38,162 nt of DNA from Rickettsiales bacterium UBA2645 (GCA_002359655.1 DENL01000041.1:251-38412), one strand, 5' to 3'. Shown: positions 1 through 6,134, numbered from the stretch's first letter. Notes: generated by a model from the letters alone, not told the origin. Numbers and translations: made by a program.

Positions 1-234
1 TGCTTCAATTCCACTTCCTGCTTCAATTCCCCAAGCTGCTTTGATTTCCTTACTTGTTTTGATTCCCGAACCTGCTTTGAAGTAAATGCCGCCTTGAATA
101 TTTAAACATTTAAATTTAACGTACCCTAAATTTTCTTCCGCTTCCAAATGCCCATTAAAATTTTCTAAATTAACTGAGCCAATATAATTATTGTTTGCGT
201 CCAGTTGATCTTTTGTAATTATGTGCTTCTCCAT
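1..234 (-). CDS. Tandem-repeat protein, N-terminal part (gene continues across the window ends)
   Basis: The gene starts at the ATG at 234, one base after the stop of the upstream gene, with AAGGAG five bases before it. It runs open for 78 codons to base 1. The first ~55 residues look like a unique head (MEKHIITKDQLDANNNYIGS...). Then 6-residue repeats of the type G-x-GIEA begin (AGSGIKT, AAWGIEA, GSGIEA). The other end of the window, 37984-38162, continues the same repeat and supplies the C-terminus. Such GIEAG repeats occur in phage proteins of unknown function and suggest a beta-solenoid. Function is unknown. Confidence 0.75.
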   Translation of the reverse strand, partial: MEKHIITKDQLDANNNYIGSVNLENFNGHLEAEENLGYVKFKCLNIQGGIYFKAGSGIKTSKEIKAAWGIEAGSGIEA

Positions 235-235
235 T

Positions 236-1096
236 TTACTCCTTTGTTTTGTTAAAAATTTTATCACAATTTACCTCATTATAAGCTGTTTCTAATTCTT
301 CTAAAACTTCCTCATCGCTCGCATGAAAATCTGGCAATTTTTCATCAGGACGACTGACTGCATAAATCATTTTTGCAGCTAATTCTGAACCATATTTCTT
401 TTCTAATTCAAACCCTTCTTTTCCTGCTAAACAAATTGCATAACCAGCGCGACAATGAGTTGTTCCGCACCAATTTTCTTCATTTACTTTATCTTTTCCA
501 TGCCAAGAATTCATGTCTAATTCACCTTTTCCTGTTTTGATTGATTCAAATATAGCGGAATCAATATTGGGAATTTTAAATGAAGCATTTTTATCAATGC
601 CGTTAAACTCACAATATTCAAAACCGGTTTTTGGATCCGGTGCAACCTCTAATTGCCTTCCTCCTTCAATTGGTAATGTATTATTATGTCTCATTACAAT
701 TACATAAGCAGATACTTTAATTTTAAGAGCAGAAAATAGGCGAATAAACACATTTCCCCGCGCCACAACGCTTGAATTTCCCCGCGCCACAACGTTTGAA
801 TTTCCCCACGCCTCAACGCTTGAATTTTCCCACGCCTCAACGCTTGAATTTTCCCGCGCCACAACGCTTGAATTTTCCCGCGCCACAACGTTTGAATTTC
901 CCCACGCCACAACGTTTGAATTTCCCCGCGCCACAACGCTTGAATTTTCCCGCGCCACAACGCTTGAATTTTCCCACGCCTCAACGCTTGAATTTCCCCA
1001 CGCCACAATGTGGCATCCTATTACAACAGCAATATTTCCGAGTTTTACACAAGCGTCAAATTCTGCTTGGCTTCTTACTTCTACTCTTTCTTTCAT
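236..1096 (-). CDS. Tandem-repeat phage protein with a Cys/His C-terminal domain
   Basis: 286 aa. Residues ~1-32 are a unique head. Residues ~33-118 are about ten 8-residue units of the form NSSVVARE / NSSVEAWG / NSNVVARG, a periodicity expected of a beta-solenoid. The C-terminal ~165 residues carry a WCGTTHCRAGYAICLAGKEG segment, which I recognise from other phage and prophage repeat proteins. No enzymatic role is known to me. A GAG-containing ribosome site precedes the ATG at 1096. The gene ends AAG GAG TAA, so its last codons form the ribosome site of the next gene. It sits downstream of the recombination genes in the same transcription direction. Confidence 0.75.
   Translation of the reverse strand: MKERVEVRSQAEFDACVKLGNIAVVIGCHIVAWGNSSVEAWENSSVVARENSSVVARGNSNVVAWGNSNVVARENSSVVARENSSVEAWENSSVEAWGNSNVVARGNSSVVARGNVFIRLFSALKIKVSAYVIVMRHNNTLPIEGGRQLEVAPDPKTGFEYCEFNGIDKNASFKIPNIDSAIFESIKTGKGELDMNSWHGKDKVNEENWCGTTHCRAGYAICLAGKEGFELEKKYGSELAAKMIYAVSRPDEKLPDFHASDEEVLEELETAYNEVNCDKIFNKTKE
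753..1008 (-). repeat. 24-bp coding tandem repeat, about ten copies
   Basis: About ten 24-bp units, each reading on the plus strand as variants of TTTCCCCGCGCCACAACGCT plus TGAA, encode the 8-residue repeats of the 236-1096 gene. Units differ mainly at GCGCC/ACGCC, CCACAAC/CCTCAAC and CTTGAA/TTTGAA, so copies are shuffled rather than identical. All of the other reading frames of this stretch also stay open, a by-product of the 24-bp period. Copy number is likely variable, and the array could mislead assembly. Confidence 0.9.
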
Positions 1097-1120
1097 TTTT
1101 ACTCTTTTTTGTTGTTAATT

Positions 1121-2074
1121 TTATAAATATTTGTACTGAATCCAAGACGGTAAGTCTTCCCAGCCCAAAACTTCAATATCATTTTCGCCCTCTTTTTTAT
1201 AATCATCTTGCCAAGGATTTGTGCCGTATTTTTCAAAATTGTTTTTGGCTATTTGGAGGCCTTTTTGGAATAGATCACGACTGCTTTCGACTACATCTTG
1301 GCGAAAAGTTTTAAGCCTTACCATCAAGTCGTCTTTTTCCTGAAACGCAAAAATGAAATAATTGTGTTCTTTTCCAACAATTTTTTGTTGTTCTGGTGTT
1401 AAAATTCCTGAGGATCTGATTTGATTTAATCCTTCCAAATAAAAGGCTTGTTGCAAATAATAATCGTAGTCACCAATTGAATTTTTAATTTTATCAATGC
1501 TGGCAATGCTCTTGTAGTCAGCTATGTAATTGGGCGTCAAATAATCAGGGCGGCATTTGCACATCAAACCAGTTGCTTGGTCACGCCAAAAAATGCTCAC
1601 TTCCATTATACCATCTTTGAATAATGCCCCAGCGGCAGGAAGTGACTCGAAATATTCGACCATTTCCTTAATGTCTTCAAATTCCTTTTCTGAAAGTTTG
1701 GTTTTATTTCCTCGATACTTGAATGTTTTCGCACCTTTTGAGGCGAAAAGTTCAAAGTTTTGTAGAAAATCTTCTTTTTGTGATTCCAATCTATAAAAGT
1801 CAGAATCAATTTCTAATTCTGGCAAAACCACATACTCTTGCCAAAACTTTTCGCGTTCCATTAAGTAGCAATGAAGAGCGGTGCCAATAGTTTTAGATTT
1901 AGTATCTTTCCATTTTCGTTTTGGATTCATTGCTGAGTTTCGCCAGTATTTCATTGGAGAAACTAACAAATCTTTAATGTTGCTGTTTGAAATTGCAGGG
2001 TCGTTGTGATAATTCTCGTTTGAGAGATTAAAATAGATACCAGCTGAAAGGCCTTGGGGCTGCTTATTTTGCAT
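1121..2074 (-). CDS. RecE-like PD-(D/E)XK exonuclease
   Basis: 317 aa. The N-terminus matches the RecE C-terminal/DUF3799 pattern: GIYFNLSNENYHNDPAISNS, then GTALHCYLMEREKF with its active-site-region His. The core is E-V-S-IFW...GLMCKCRPDYL...IADYKS, which gives the acidic residue, the D and the D-x-K of a PD-(D/E)XK nuclease. The expected role is 5'-3' resection of dsDNA ends to give the 3' single strand for the Bet protein. It lies directly downstream of bet with an 11-bp overlap, the usual exo/bet pairing in a phage recombination module. Gene name withheld because RecE, Exo and other exonucleases of this fold are hard to separate by eye. Confidence 0.88.
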   Translation of the reverse strand: MQNKQPQGLSAGIYFNLSNENYHNDPAISNSNIKDLLVSPMKYWRNSAMNPKRKWKDTKSKTIGTALHCYLMEREKFWQEYVVLPELEIDSDFYRLESQKEDFLQNFELFASKGAKTFKYRGNKTKLSEKEFEDIKEMVEYFESLPAAGALFKDGIMEVSIFWRDQATGLMCKCRPDYLTPNYIADYKSIASIDKIKNSIGDYDYYLQQAFYLEGLNQIRSSGILTPEQQKIVGKEHNYFIFAFQEKDDLMVRLKTFRQDVVESSRDLFQKGLQIAKNNFEKYGTNPWQDDYKKEGENDIEVLGWEDLPSWIQYKYL

Positions 2075-2987
2075 TCAAAACCTCCAAGCACTTAGCTTTA
2101 ATATTCACAAGCTCCGCGTAGTAATTTGCTTTATTAGCTTTTAAATATTCCAGATCTTCAGCGGCCGCACCTTTCCAATAATTCTCAACACCTTTTGCAG
2201 CTACGAGACTTGGAAGCATTCCGCTAACTCTTTTAAAAGCTTGCTCTGCAACTTCATCGTTATTTGTAACAATTTCACCTTCAAACATTTCAATTTGAGC
2301 TTCTGGCTCTTGGTTCTGAATCATTTCGAGCGTTTCCTCGATATGATCTGACACTACGCTGGCTTTGAGATCAGAGACATTAAAAGATTTTTCGATTGCT
2401 GCTGGCGGAATGTGGGCATTGGCAGTTTTTGATTTTGGAGTAACATCAACAATTGCCTCTTTGATTCTCTCGCCTTCATCAGGATCATAAATTCCGCCCA
2501 AGCCAAAAGCATATCTAGCAGCTTGAATAAGAGCTTTATGACGCAACATTCTACGCGGCCATTTTTTCCAAGCTGGGCTTGATTCAACATTACATTCTTC
2601 AAGATATTCAGTTGCACAAATTGGCCTTGATCTATCCTTTCTGTAAATTCTGCACTCAATTGAGATTAATTTTCCATTTTCAACAACATCATTAAATTCG
2701 ACTCCGTCCATTTCTGGGCGTCTATTAATAATTGTTGACCAACCATCGACTGGAACTATTGGAATAACTCTGCCGCCTTTAGCAAAAGCGTAAATCTCTT
2801 TTGTAAGCGGGTTTAAATCATATTCTTTGGCAACCGAAAGAAACGCTACAAATTCCTCATTTTTTACATTTCCAGCCATTACAGTTTCTTTAATAACAGC
2901 TTCAAAAGCTGCTCTTTCCATGCCGTATTTACCAGCCATAAAATCTATGACTGATTTTTTAGTTTCCGTTGCTAATTCTTTACTCAT
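2064..2987 (-). CDS. bet: Phage recombination protein Bet (Red-beta/RecT-type annealase)
   Basis: 307 aa. The core agrees with lambda Bet over ~150 residues: FVAFLSVAKEYDLNPLTKEIYAF, then VPVDGWSTIINRRP, CRIYRKDRSRPI, RRMLRHKALIQAARYAFG and GGIYDPDEGERI. It is a single-strand annealing protein that works with the neighbouring exonuclease. The C-terminal ~110 residues are acidic and divergent. The start at 2987 has a good ribosome site, AGGAG six bases upstream. Role in this phage: recombination, and possibly circularisation or repair of the incoming DNA. Confidence 0.93.
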   Translation of the reverse strand: MSKELATETKKSVIDFMAGKYGMERAAFEAVIKETVMAGNVKNEEFVAFLSVAKEYDLNPLTKEIYAFAKGGRVIPIVPVDGWSTIINRRPEMDGVEFNDVVENGKLISIECRIYRKDRSRPICATEYLEECNVESSPAWKKWPRRMLRHKALIQAARYAFGLGGIYDPDEGERIKEAIVDVTPKSKTANAHIPPAAIEKSFNVSDLKASVVSDHIEETLEMIQNQEPEAQIEMFEGEIVTNNDEVAEQAFKRVSGMLPSLVAAKGVENYWKGAAAEDLEYLKANKANYYAELVNIKAKCLEVLNAK

Positions 2988-2995
2988 TTTTTCTC

Positions 2996-3226
2996 CTACT
3001 TTTTATTAAAGTTTACAAATTTTTGAATAACTCCGTAAAGTTCCCAAAATTCCTTATCTACAATTTGCCCATTCTCGAACTTATAAACGATTGAGAAAAA
3101 CTTGTTGTGAAGTTTATCTCTAACTTTTTCAGCTACTTCATTATAGCCGAATTGTCTTGAATATTTCTCTTTGAAGTAGATCCAAAGATTTTCAAAGAAG
3201 GTGTGATTTAGTTTTGTTTCTTGCAT
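2996..3226 (-). CDS. Hypothetical protein, 76 aa
   Basis: Not recognised. A soluble, aromatic- and lysine-rich small protein (begins MQETKLNHTFFENLWIYFKE). It ends 8 bases before the bet start, so it is probably cotranscribed with the recombination genes. There is no clear Shine-Dalgarno; instead the start is preceded by CATCAAACAATT, nearly the same as the leader of the next gene upstream at 3492. Confidence 0.6.
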   Translation of the reverse strand: MQETKLNHTFFENLWIYFKEKYSRQFGYNEVAEKVRDKLHNKFFSIVYKFENGQIVDKEFWELYGVIQKFVNFNKK

Positions 3227-3243
3227 AATTGTTTGATGTTAAA

Positions 3244-3492
3244 TTAATAACCAAGTTGTTTCAAAACTTCTTTAATTGCGCTCTTAGCTTCTTCTTTAGC
3301 TAGTTGCTCATCTGCTTGTTTATACACTTTACAATAAAAAGAACAATCATCGTAACCATCTAATCTTTCCTCAACTAAATAACATTTATTGTTAAGATAG
3401 TTTTCTATTAAATCTTCAAGAACTAAACTGATTGTATTAGAAAGAGAATCTTTTGTTGATTCGATCTTTTCTTCTGAAAATTCTATGGTCAT
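3244..3492 (-). CDS. Hypothetical protein, 82 aa
   Basis: Not recognised. Acidic, predicted mostly helical, with a short Cys/Tyr-rich middle (NNKCYLVEERLDGYDDCSFY). It lies between the par locus and bet on the same strand. The start at 3492 lacks an obvious Shine-Dalgarno and is preceded by AATCAAACAAATT, a leader shared with the gene starting at 3226. Confidence 0.6.
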   Translation of the reverse strand: MTIEFSEEKIESTKDSLSNTISLVLEDLIENYLNNKCYLVEERLDGYDDCSFYCKVYKQADEQLAKEEAKSAIKEVLKQLGY

Positions 3493-3542
3493 AATTTGTT
3501 TGATTTGTTGAATTTATTAACTTTAAAACTAATATTTTCTTA

Positions 3543-3580
3543 CTTATTTAATTAAGTAAATAAGAACTTAAGAACTTAAG
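3543..3580. repeat. Palindrome plus AACTTAAG direct repeats at the downstream end of the par operon
   Basis: CTTATTTA (3543-3550) and TAAATAAG (3557-3564) are perfect 8-bp inverted arms around a 6-base centre. They are followed immediately by two adjacent copies of AACTTAAG (3565-3572, 3573-3580). The sequence composition and the CTTAA/TTAAG core resemble the palindromes in front of the same operon (5181-5218). Inference: binding sites for a partition DNA-binding protein (centromere, parS-like). Confidence 0.45.
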
Positions 3581-3606
3581 ATTAATTAATCAAGCATTAA
3601 TTTCAA

Positions 3607-3957
3607 TTATTTTTTATGTTCAAAAATTCCAATTTTTTCAATATCCTTTTCGATACCTTTCAAAATATATTCTGCGGCTAATTTTTGCTTATCCTTTCCA
3701 AATTTTTTAGCAATAACTGTTAAATTAAAATCATCATCTAGTTCTAAGTCAGCTTTAATCCCAATAGTAGCTGGTTTTAGATTATATTTACTCATTGCTT
3801 CCATTTTTTCTTTAACAGTTACAGAAGCCTCAGCCTTTTTTGATTTTGCTAACTCTCGAACAGGTTCTTCATTTATAATAGTAGAAGAAGTTTCCTCTTG
3901 CTTTGCTTCTTCGATTTTTGCCGAAAGATCTCTTAATTTAATATTTGGTCTAGTCAT
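3607..3957 (-). CDS. Putative partition-associated small protein (possible RHH C-terminus)
   Basis: 116 aa, overlapping the end of parA by 8 bases. The N-terminal ~60 residues are charged and probably flexible (KIEEAKQEETSS..., KSKKAEASVTVKEKMEAM). The C-terminal half, DDFNLTVIAKKFGKDKQKLA then AEYILKGIEKDIEKI, has the strand-helix-helix pattern of ribbon-helix-helix DNA-binding proteins. Small RHH proteins placed just after a ParA are the usual centromere-binding partner in plasmid par loci. This role is inferred from position and pattern, not from recognised homology. Confidence 0.55.
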   Translation of the reverse strand: MTRPNIKLRDLSAKIEEAKQEETSSTIINEEPVRELAKSKKAEASVTVKEKMEAMSKYNLKPATIGIKADLELDDDFNLTVIAKKFGKDKQKLAAEYILKGIEKDIEKIGIFEHKK

Positions 3958-4618
3958 TGAAAATTTCCTCGAAAAGTTGTTGAAATTCTTGTTGAGCTTT
4001 TAATGGCTCTTTTCCTTTAAGTTCAAAAATTGATTTACCATCAAATCCAAGCGAATCTTGATAGCACATTCTGTCACCAAGAAAAGTTTTTGAAATTTTA
4101 AAGTAAGTCAAAAAATCTTTTATTCCGTAGATTACATTAAGTTGATTTTCTTTCTTTACTCGATTTGGCACAATATAAGCTGGCACTCTTGCAGAAGAGA
4201 GCGGAAGTTTTGCCTCAACTTTTGGCACGGTTTTAACATCTGGCGCAGTTGGTTGAAGTGGCATTATGATTTTATCCGCAACTTTGATTGCTAACTCTAG
4301 AGCAAGATTACGATATTTTTCTTTTACATCATCATTAGCTTTACCAAACTCAATGATGATAACTTGATATTTTTTACTTAAAGTTTTTAGCTCTTTTTCT
4401 AATTCCTCAGTAGGAATGTTAACCACTGGCATTTCTGGGAATATTCCAGCTTCCTTTCTATCAGCAGCAAAATCGGCAGAAGAATATTGATCATTATCGC
4501 AATCAATTAAAACAGCAGAGTAGCCATTTTTAATCAATAAATAAAGCATATTGTAAGCGACTGTAGTTTTGCCAATTCCGCCTTTATTGCCAACAACAGC
4601 TAAAACAAAATTAGTCAT
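3950..4618 (-). CDS. parA: ParA-family partition ATPase
   Basis: 222 aa, the length of the short (type Ib-like) ParA proteins without an N-terminal HTH. The deviant Walker A motif is clear near the N-terminus: GNKGGIGKTTVAYNMLYLL. The A' motif follows as VLIDCDNDQYSS, and a Walker B-like strand as YQVIIIEFGKA; the aspartate usual there is replaced by glutamate. IIMPLQPTAPDV corresponds to the region after Walker B that fits this family. ParA proteins move plasmid copies to daughter cells together with a centromere-binding protein. In a phage genome with no visible integrase this suggests an extrachromosomal prophage. Confidence 0.88.
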   Translation of the reverse strand: MTNFVLAVVGNKGGIGKTTVAYNMLYLLIKNGYSAVLIDCDNDQYSSADFAADRKEAGIFPEMPVVNIPTEELEKELKTLSKKYQVIIIEFGKANDDVKEKYRNLALELAIKVADKIIMPLQPTAPDVKTVPKVEAKLPLSSARVPAYIVPNRVKKENQLNVIYGIKDFLTYFKISKTFLGDRMCYQDSLGFDGKSIFELKGKEPLKAQQEFQQLFEEIFND

Positions 4619-4817
4619 TTTTTTGGTTTTTTAATTTTTCTTGCATTTCTTTCTCGCCGACATCCATTCCTAATTCTAAAACAAGAGCTCCAATTGCAGA
4701 GCGGGAAGCCTTAGATTTATAAATTTTTTTATAGTCGTGTTCAAAACTATTGAAACGATCAATTGTTTCAATTGGGGTCGCATAAAAATTAAGTTGATCT
4801 GTTTTTTTCTCTGTCAT
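4611..4817 (-). CDS. Small protein of the par operon, 68 aa
   Basis: I take the ATG at 4817 (MTEKKTDQLNFYATPIETID...) rather than a TTG 15 bases upstream, because it begins one base after the stop of the preceding gene. The 3' end overlaps parA by 8 bases, so it is translated with it. LNFYATPIE...RSAIGALVLELGM could be another small RHH-like DNA-binding protein, but I do not recognise the family. Candidate partition accessory or autorepressor. Confidence 0.6.
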   Translation of the reverse strand: MTEKKTDQLNFYATPIETIDRFNSFEHDYKKIYKSKASRSAIGALVLELGMDVGEKEMQEKLKNQKND

Positions 4818-4818
4818 A

Positions 4819-5175
4819 TTAATTAAGTTCAAATTTTCTAAAAAATTTATCAGTATTGTGATCAGCTGACCAAGCAGAATGCTTTAGTTGTTCCCATATT
4901 TCAACATAATCAGGAAAGCCCATACGAATACGATAATAGTTTTCAGGGGATTCTTTAGCTGCCTTAGATATTAAGAAAAAAATCATCGAATCAAATTCAT
5001 CAAATCCTATATTTTTCAATGCAAGAGCTGTCTCAAATTTAGATTTTTTTTCAATTATCTCTTCTAGCTTTTTTATTTTGTTTTCTGGACTGGTTTTTCT
5101 AAAAGATTCACTTTGTGTTTTTAGCTCTTTTAAATAGTCCAAATGTTTTCCAAGTAGTTCATAATCTCCTGTCAT
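4819..5175 (-). CDS. First gene of the par operon, 118 aa, unknown
   Basis: Not recognised. Helical, lysine/glutamate-rich first half (KIKKLEEIIEKKSKF) and a more aromatic second half ending WSADHNTDKFFRKFELN. Its ATG at 5175 is only five bases from the palindrome that ends at 5181, so an operator here would overlap the promoter or ribosome site. It may be autoregulated and may belong to the partition machinery; both points are inferred from position. Confidence 0.6.
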   Translation of the reverse strand: MTGDYELLGKHLDYLKELKTQSESFRKTSPENKIKKLEEIIEKKSKFETALALKNIGFDEFDSMIFFLISKAAKESPENYYRIRMGFPDYVEIWEQLKHSAWSADHNTDKFFRKFELN

Positions 5176-5180
5176 AATTT

Positions 5181-5218
5181 CTTAATTTATTAAGTTAATA
5201 ATAACTTAACTTATTAAG
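5181..5218. promoter_or_regulatory. Palindromic repeats upstream of the par operon (operator/centromere candidate)
   Basis: Two copies of the 14-bp near-palindrome CTTAAYTTATTAAG start at 5181 and 5205, 24 bp apart. Between them lies AAGTTA-ATAA-TAACTT, so the whole 38 bp is roughly symmetrical. It stands directly before the first par gene. Par operons commonly have such sites that serve both as centromere and as operator. The TTAAG core is seen again after the operon at 3543-3580. Confidence 0.55.
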
Positions 5219-5391
5219 CTCAAGAATTTTTTAAGTCAACAATTTATTTTCTCATCAACCATCTTTTTAAAGTTATAGCAAGTTTAGCCGAGTATAGCAG
5301 AAATCATGTATACTTTTTTTGAAATTCTATAAATGAGGCGAGGATCATGTATAGAAAAGGGCGGTTTTCTATATATGACAGAAGATAGGAT
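5219..5391. other. Noncoding stretch with a strong hairpin at 5350-5373
   Basis: No credible gene. TATAGAAAA (5350-5358) and TTTTCTATA (5365-5373) form a perfect 9-bp hairpin around GGGCGG. It lies just downstream, in the minus direction, of the tRNA-like fold at 5392-5459. It has no T tract, so it is not a simple terminator. The stretch is visibly richer in G+C than its flanks. Open frames through it are interrupted by these structures and show no ribosome site. Confidence 0.5.
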
Positions 5392-5459
5392 TGTCAGGTG
5401 CACGATTCGACCGTACCATTTCCCTTGAAAGGGCGAGATTACCTCTTCTCTAACCTGAC
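5392..5459 (-). ncRNA. tRNA-like fold with a short anticodon arm
   Basis: Read on the minus strand the 68 bases fit a tRNA cloverleaf almost everywhere. Acceptor GTCAGGT/ACCTGAC is 7 perfect pairs, with discriminator A and no encoded CCA. U8-A9 are present. The D-arm is GAGA-AGAGGTAA-TCTC with A14, G18G19 and A21 in place. The variable region AAATG has five bases. The T-arm is GTACG-GTCGAAT-CGTGC, with TCGAAT as in tRNA but G at position 54. Only the anticodon arm is odd: CCCTTTCAAGGG is 12 bases, where 17 are normal, so no standard 7-base anticodon loop can form. It is either a decayed tRNA gene or a tRNA mimic. Confidence 0.5.
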
Positions 5460-5499
5460 ATTTAAAAATCAAATTACTCAAAAACAAAAAGTCAAATTT

Positions 5500-5540
5500 A
5501 AAATGTTTCAAAATGTTTGTAATTTGTTCGTAAAATGTTT
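5500..5540. repeat. Three AAAATGTTT direct repeats (iteron-like)
   Basis: AAAATGTTT occurs at 5500-5508, 5510-5518 and 5532-5540, spaced 10 and 22 bp, i.e. about one and two helical turns. On the minus strand the array lies just upstream of a TTGACT (-35-like) element and of the tRNA-like fold. It could be an iteron array for the initiator or regulatory sites for the surrounding divergent promoters. The sequence alone does not decide. Confidence 0.45.
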
Positions 5541-5593
5541 ATAAAACGCTGAACCAATCAATAAAATCAAGGTTTGATTTTTTATTTGCATTA

Positions 5594-5625
5594 ATATGTT
5601 CAGTGTATGCATGTGTTGAACATAT
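5594..5625. promoter_or_regulatory. Perfect 9-bp inverted repeat, operator candidate
   Basis: ATATGTTCA (5594-5602) and TGAACATAT (5617-5625) are perfect inverted arms separated by 14 bases whose centre holds ATGCAT. The site is about 50 bases upstream of the small plus-strand operon beginning at 5678. The size and symmetry suit a dimeric repressor. Confidence 0.5.
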
Positions 5626-5677
5626 ATTAAATATATTTTTGGGCCCAATTTTTTAACAATAACTAAAAGTCAACCTC

Positions 5678-5815
5678 ATGAAAACAAAAAATTCAAAGAA
5701 AAAAAGAAAGTTGATAGATTTTGAAAAGAAGTATTGGAAAGCTATCGATAGCTTAAGGAAAGTTCTTACTATAGCCAGAAAATATAGAGAAAGCTCTCGT
5801 AATGGTAATCAGTAA
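5678..5815 (+). CDS. Small basic protein, 45 aa
   Basis: ATG at 5678, stop at 5813-5815. Begins MKTKNSKKKRKLIDFEKKYW, very rich in lysine and arginine, no membrane segment. It overlaps the next gene by 14 bases, suggesting translational coupling. First of three small plus-strand genes that run against the surrounding minus-strand early genes. A DNA- or RNA-binding regulator is possible but unproven. Confidence 0.5.
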   Translation: MKTKNSKKKRKLIDFEKKYWKAIDSLRKVLTIARKYRESSRNGNQ

Positions 5816-6029
5816 AATTATGGAAAACTTAGTAAAAAATCAAAAAACATTAACATTGGCGCAAGAATTAGATAAAATTGCTAATGTTCCAGCATACAAT
5901 GATGTAAAAGAAATTTTTATCAAATATGGAATTGATCGTTTTGATCCGTTCAAGATTCAGCAACTAGTAAATATTATCGGCATTACATTAGCTGGAAGAG
6001 TTATTGAAGAAGCCAACCTCAAACAATAA
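5802..6029 (+). CDS. Hypothetical protein, 75 aa (or 69 aa from the ATG at 5820)
   Basis: Not recognised. ...LAQELDKIANVPAYNDVKEI followed by FIKYGIDRFDPFKIQQLVNI and IGITLAGRVIEEA suggests a small helical domain. The ATG at 5802 overlaps the upstream small gene; the ATG at 5820 (MENLVKNQ) is an alternative start. Neither has a strong Shine-Dalgarno. The isolated position on the plus strand, opposite the par operon, suggests a role in control or copy number; this is inference. Confidence 0.6.
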   Translation: MVISKIMENLVKNQKTLTLAQELDKIANVPAYNDVKEIFIKYGIDRFDPFKIQQLVNIIGITLAGRVIEEANLKQ

Positions 6030-6035
6030 TTAACT

Positions 6036-6131
6036 ATGAACTTTTTCTTTTTTCTAAATTACAATATTTCTGACAAAATGCTTTTTGATTCAATATCTGA
6101 AACATTTAGCAAATACGACATCAAACAATAA
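6036..6131 (+). CDS. Possible 31-aa peptide
   Basis: ATG at 6036, seven bases after the stop of the previous gene, reading MNFFFFLNYNISDKMLFDSI and ending SKYDIKQ. The short length means it could be chance. In favour: it exactly fills the space before the structured terminator region and ends in IKQ, echoing the LKQ ending of its neighbour. Confidence 0.3.
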   Translation: MNFFFFLNYNISDKMLFDSISETFSKYDIKQ

Positions 6132-6134
6132 CCC

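Noticed and set aside
772..1314. Plus-strand open frame with NFPAPQRL repeats over the 24-bp array
   Set aside because: A 24-bp period keeps several frames open by arithmetic. There is no ribosome site, and it overlaps the well-supported minus-strand repeat gene and runs into the exonuclease gene.
3520..3606. AT-rich palindrome cluster as a CRISPR array or transposon end
   Set aside because: Units are too short and unspaced, and no transposase is near. A partition or operator site fits better.
5284..5511. Minus-strand 75-codon open frame
   Set aside because: It runs through the tRNA-like fold and the 9-bp hairpin, has no ribosome site and an unlikely residue mix; the RNA structures explain the sequence better.
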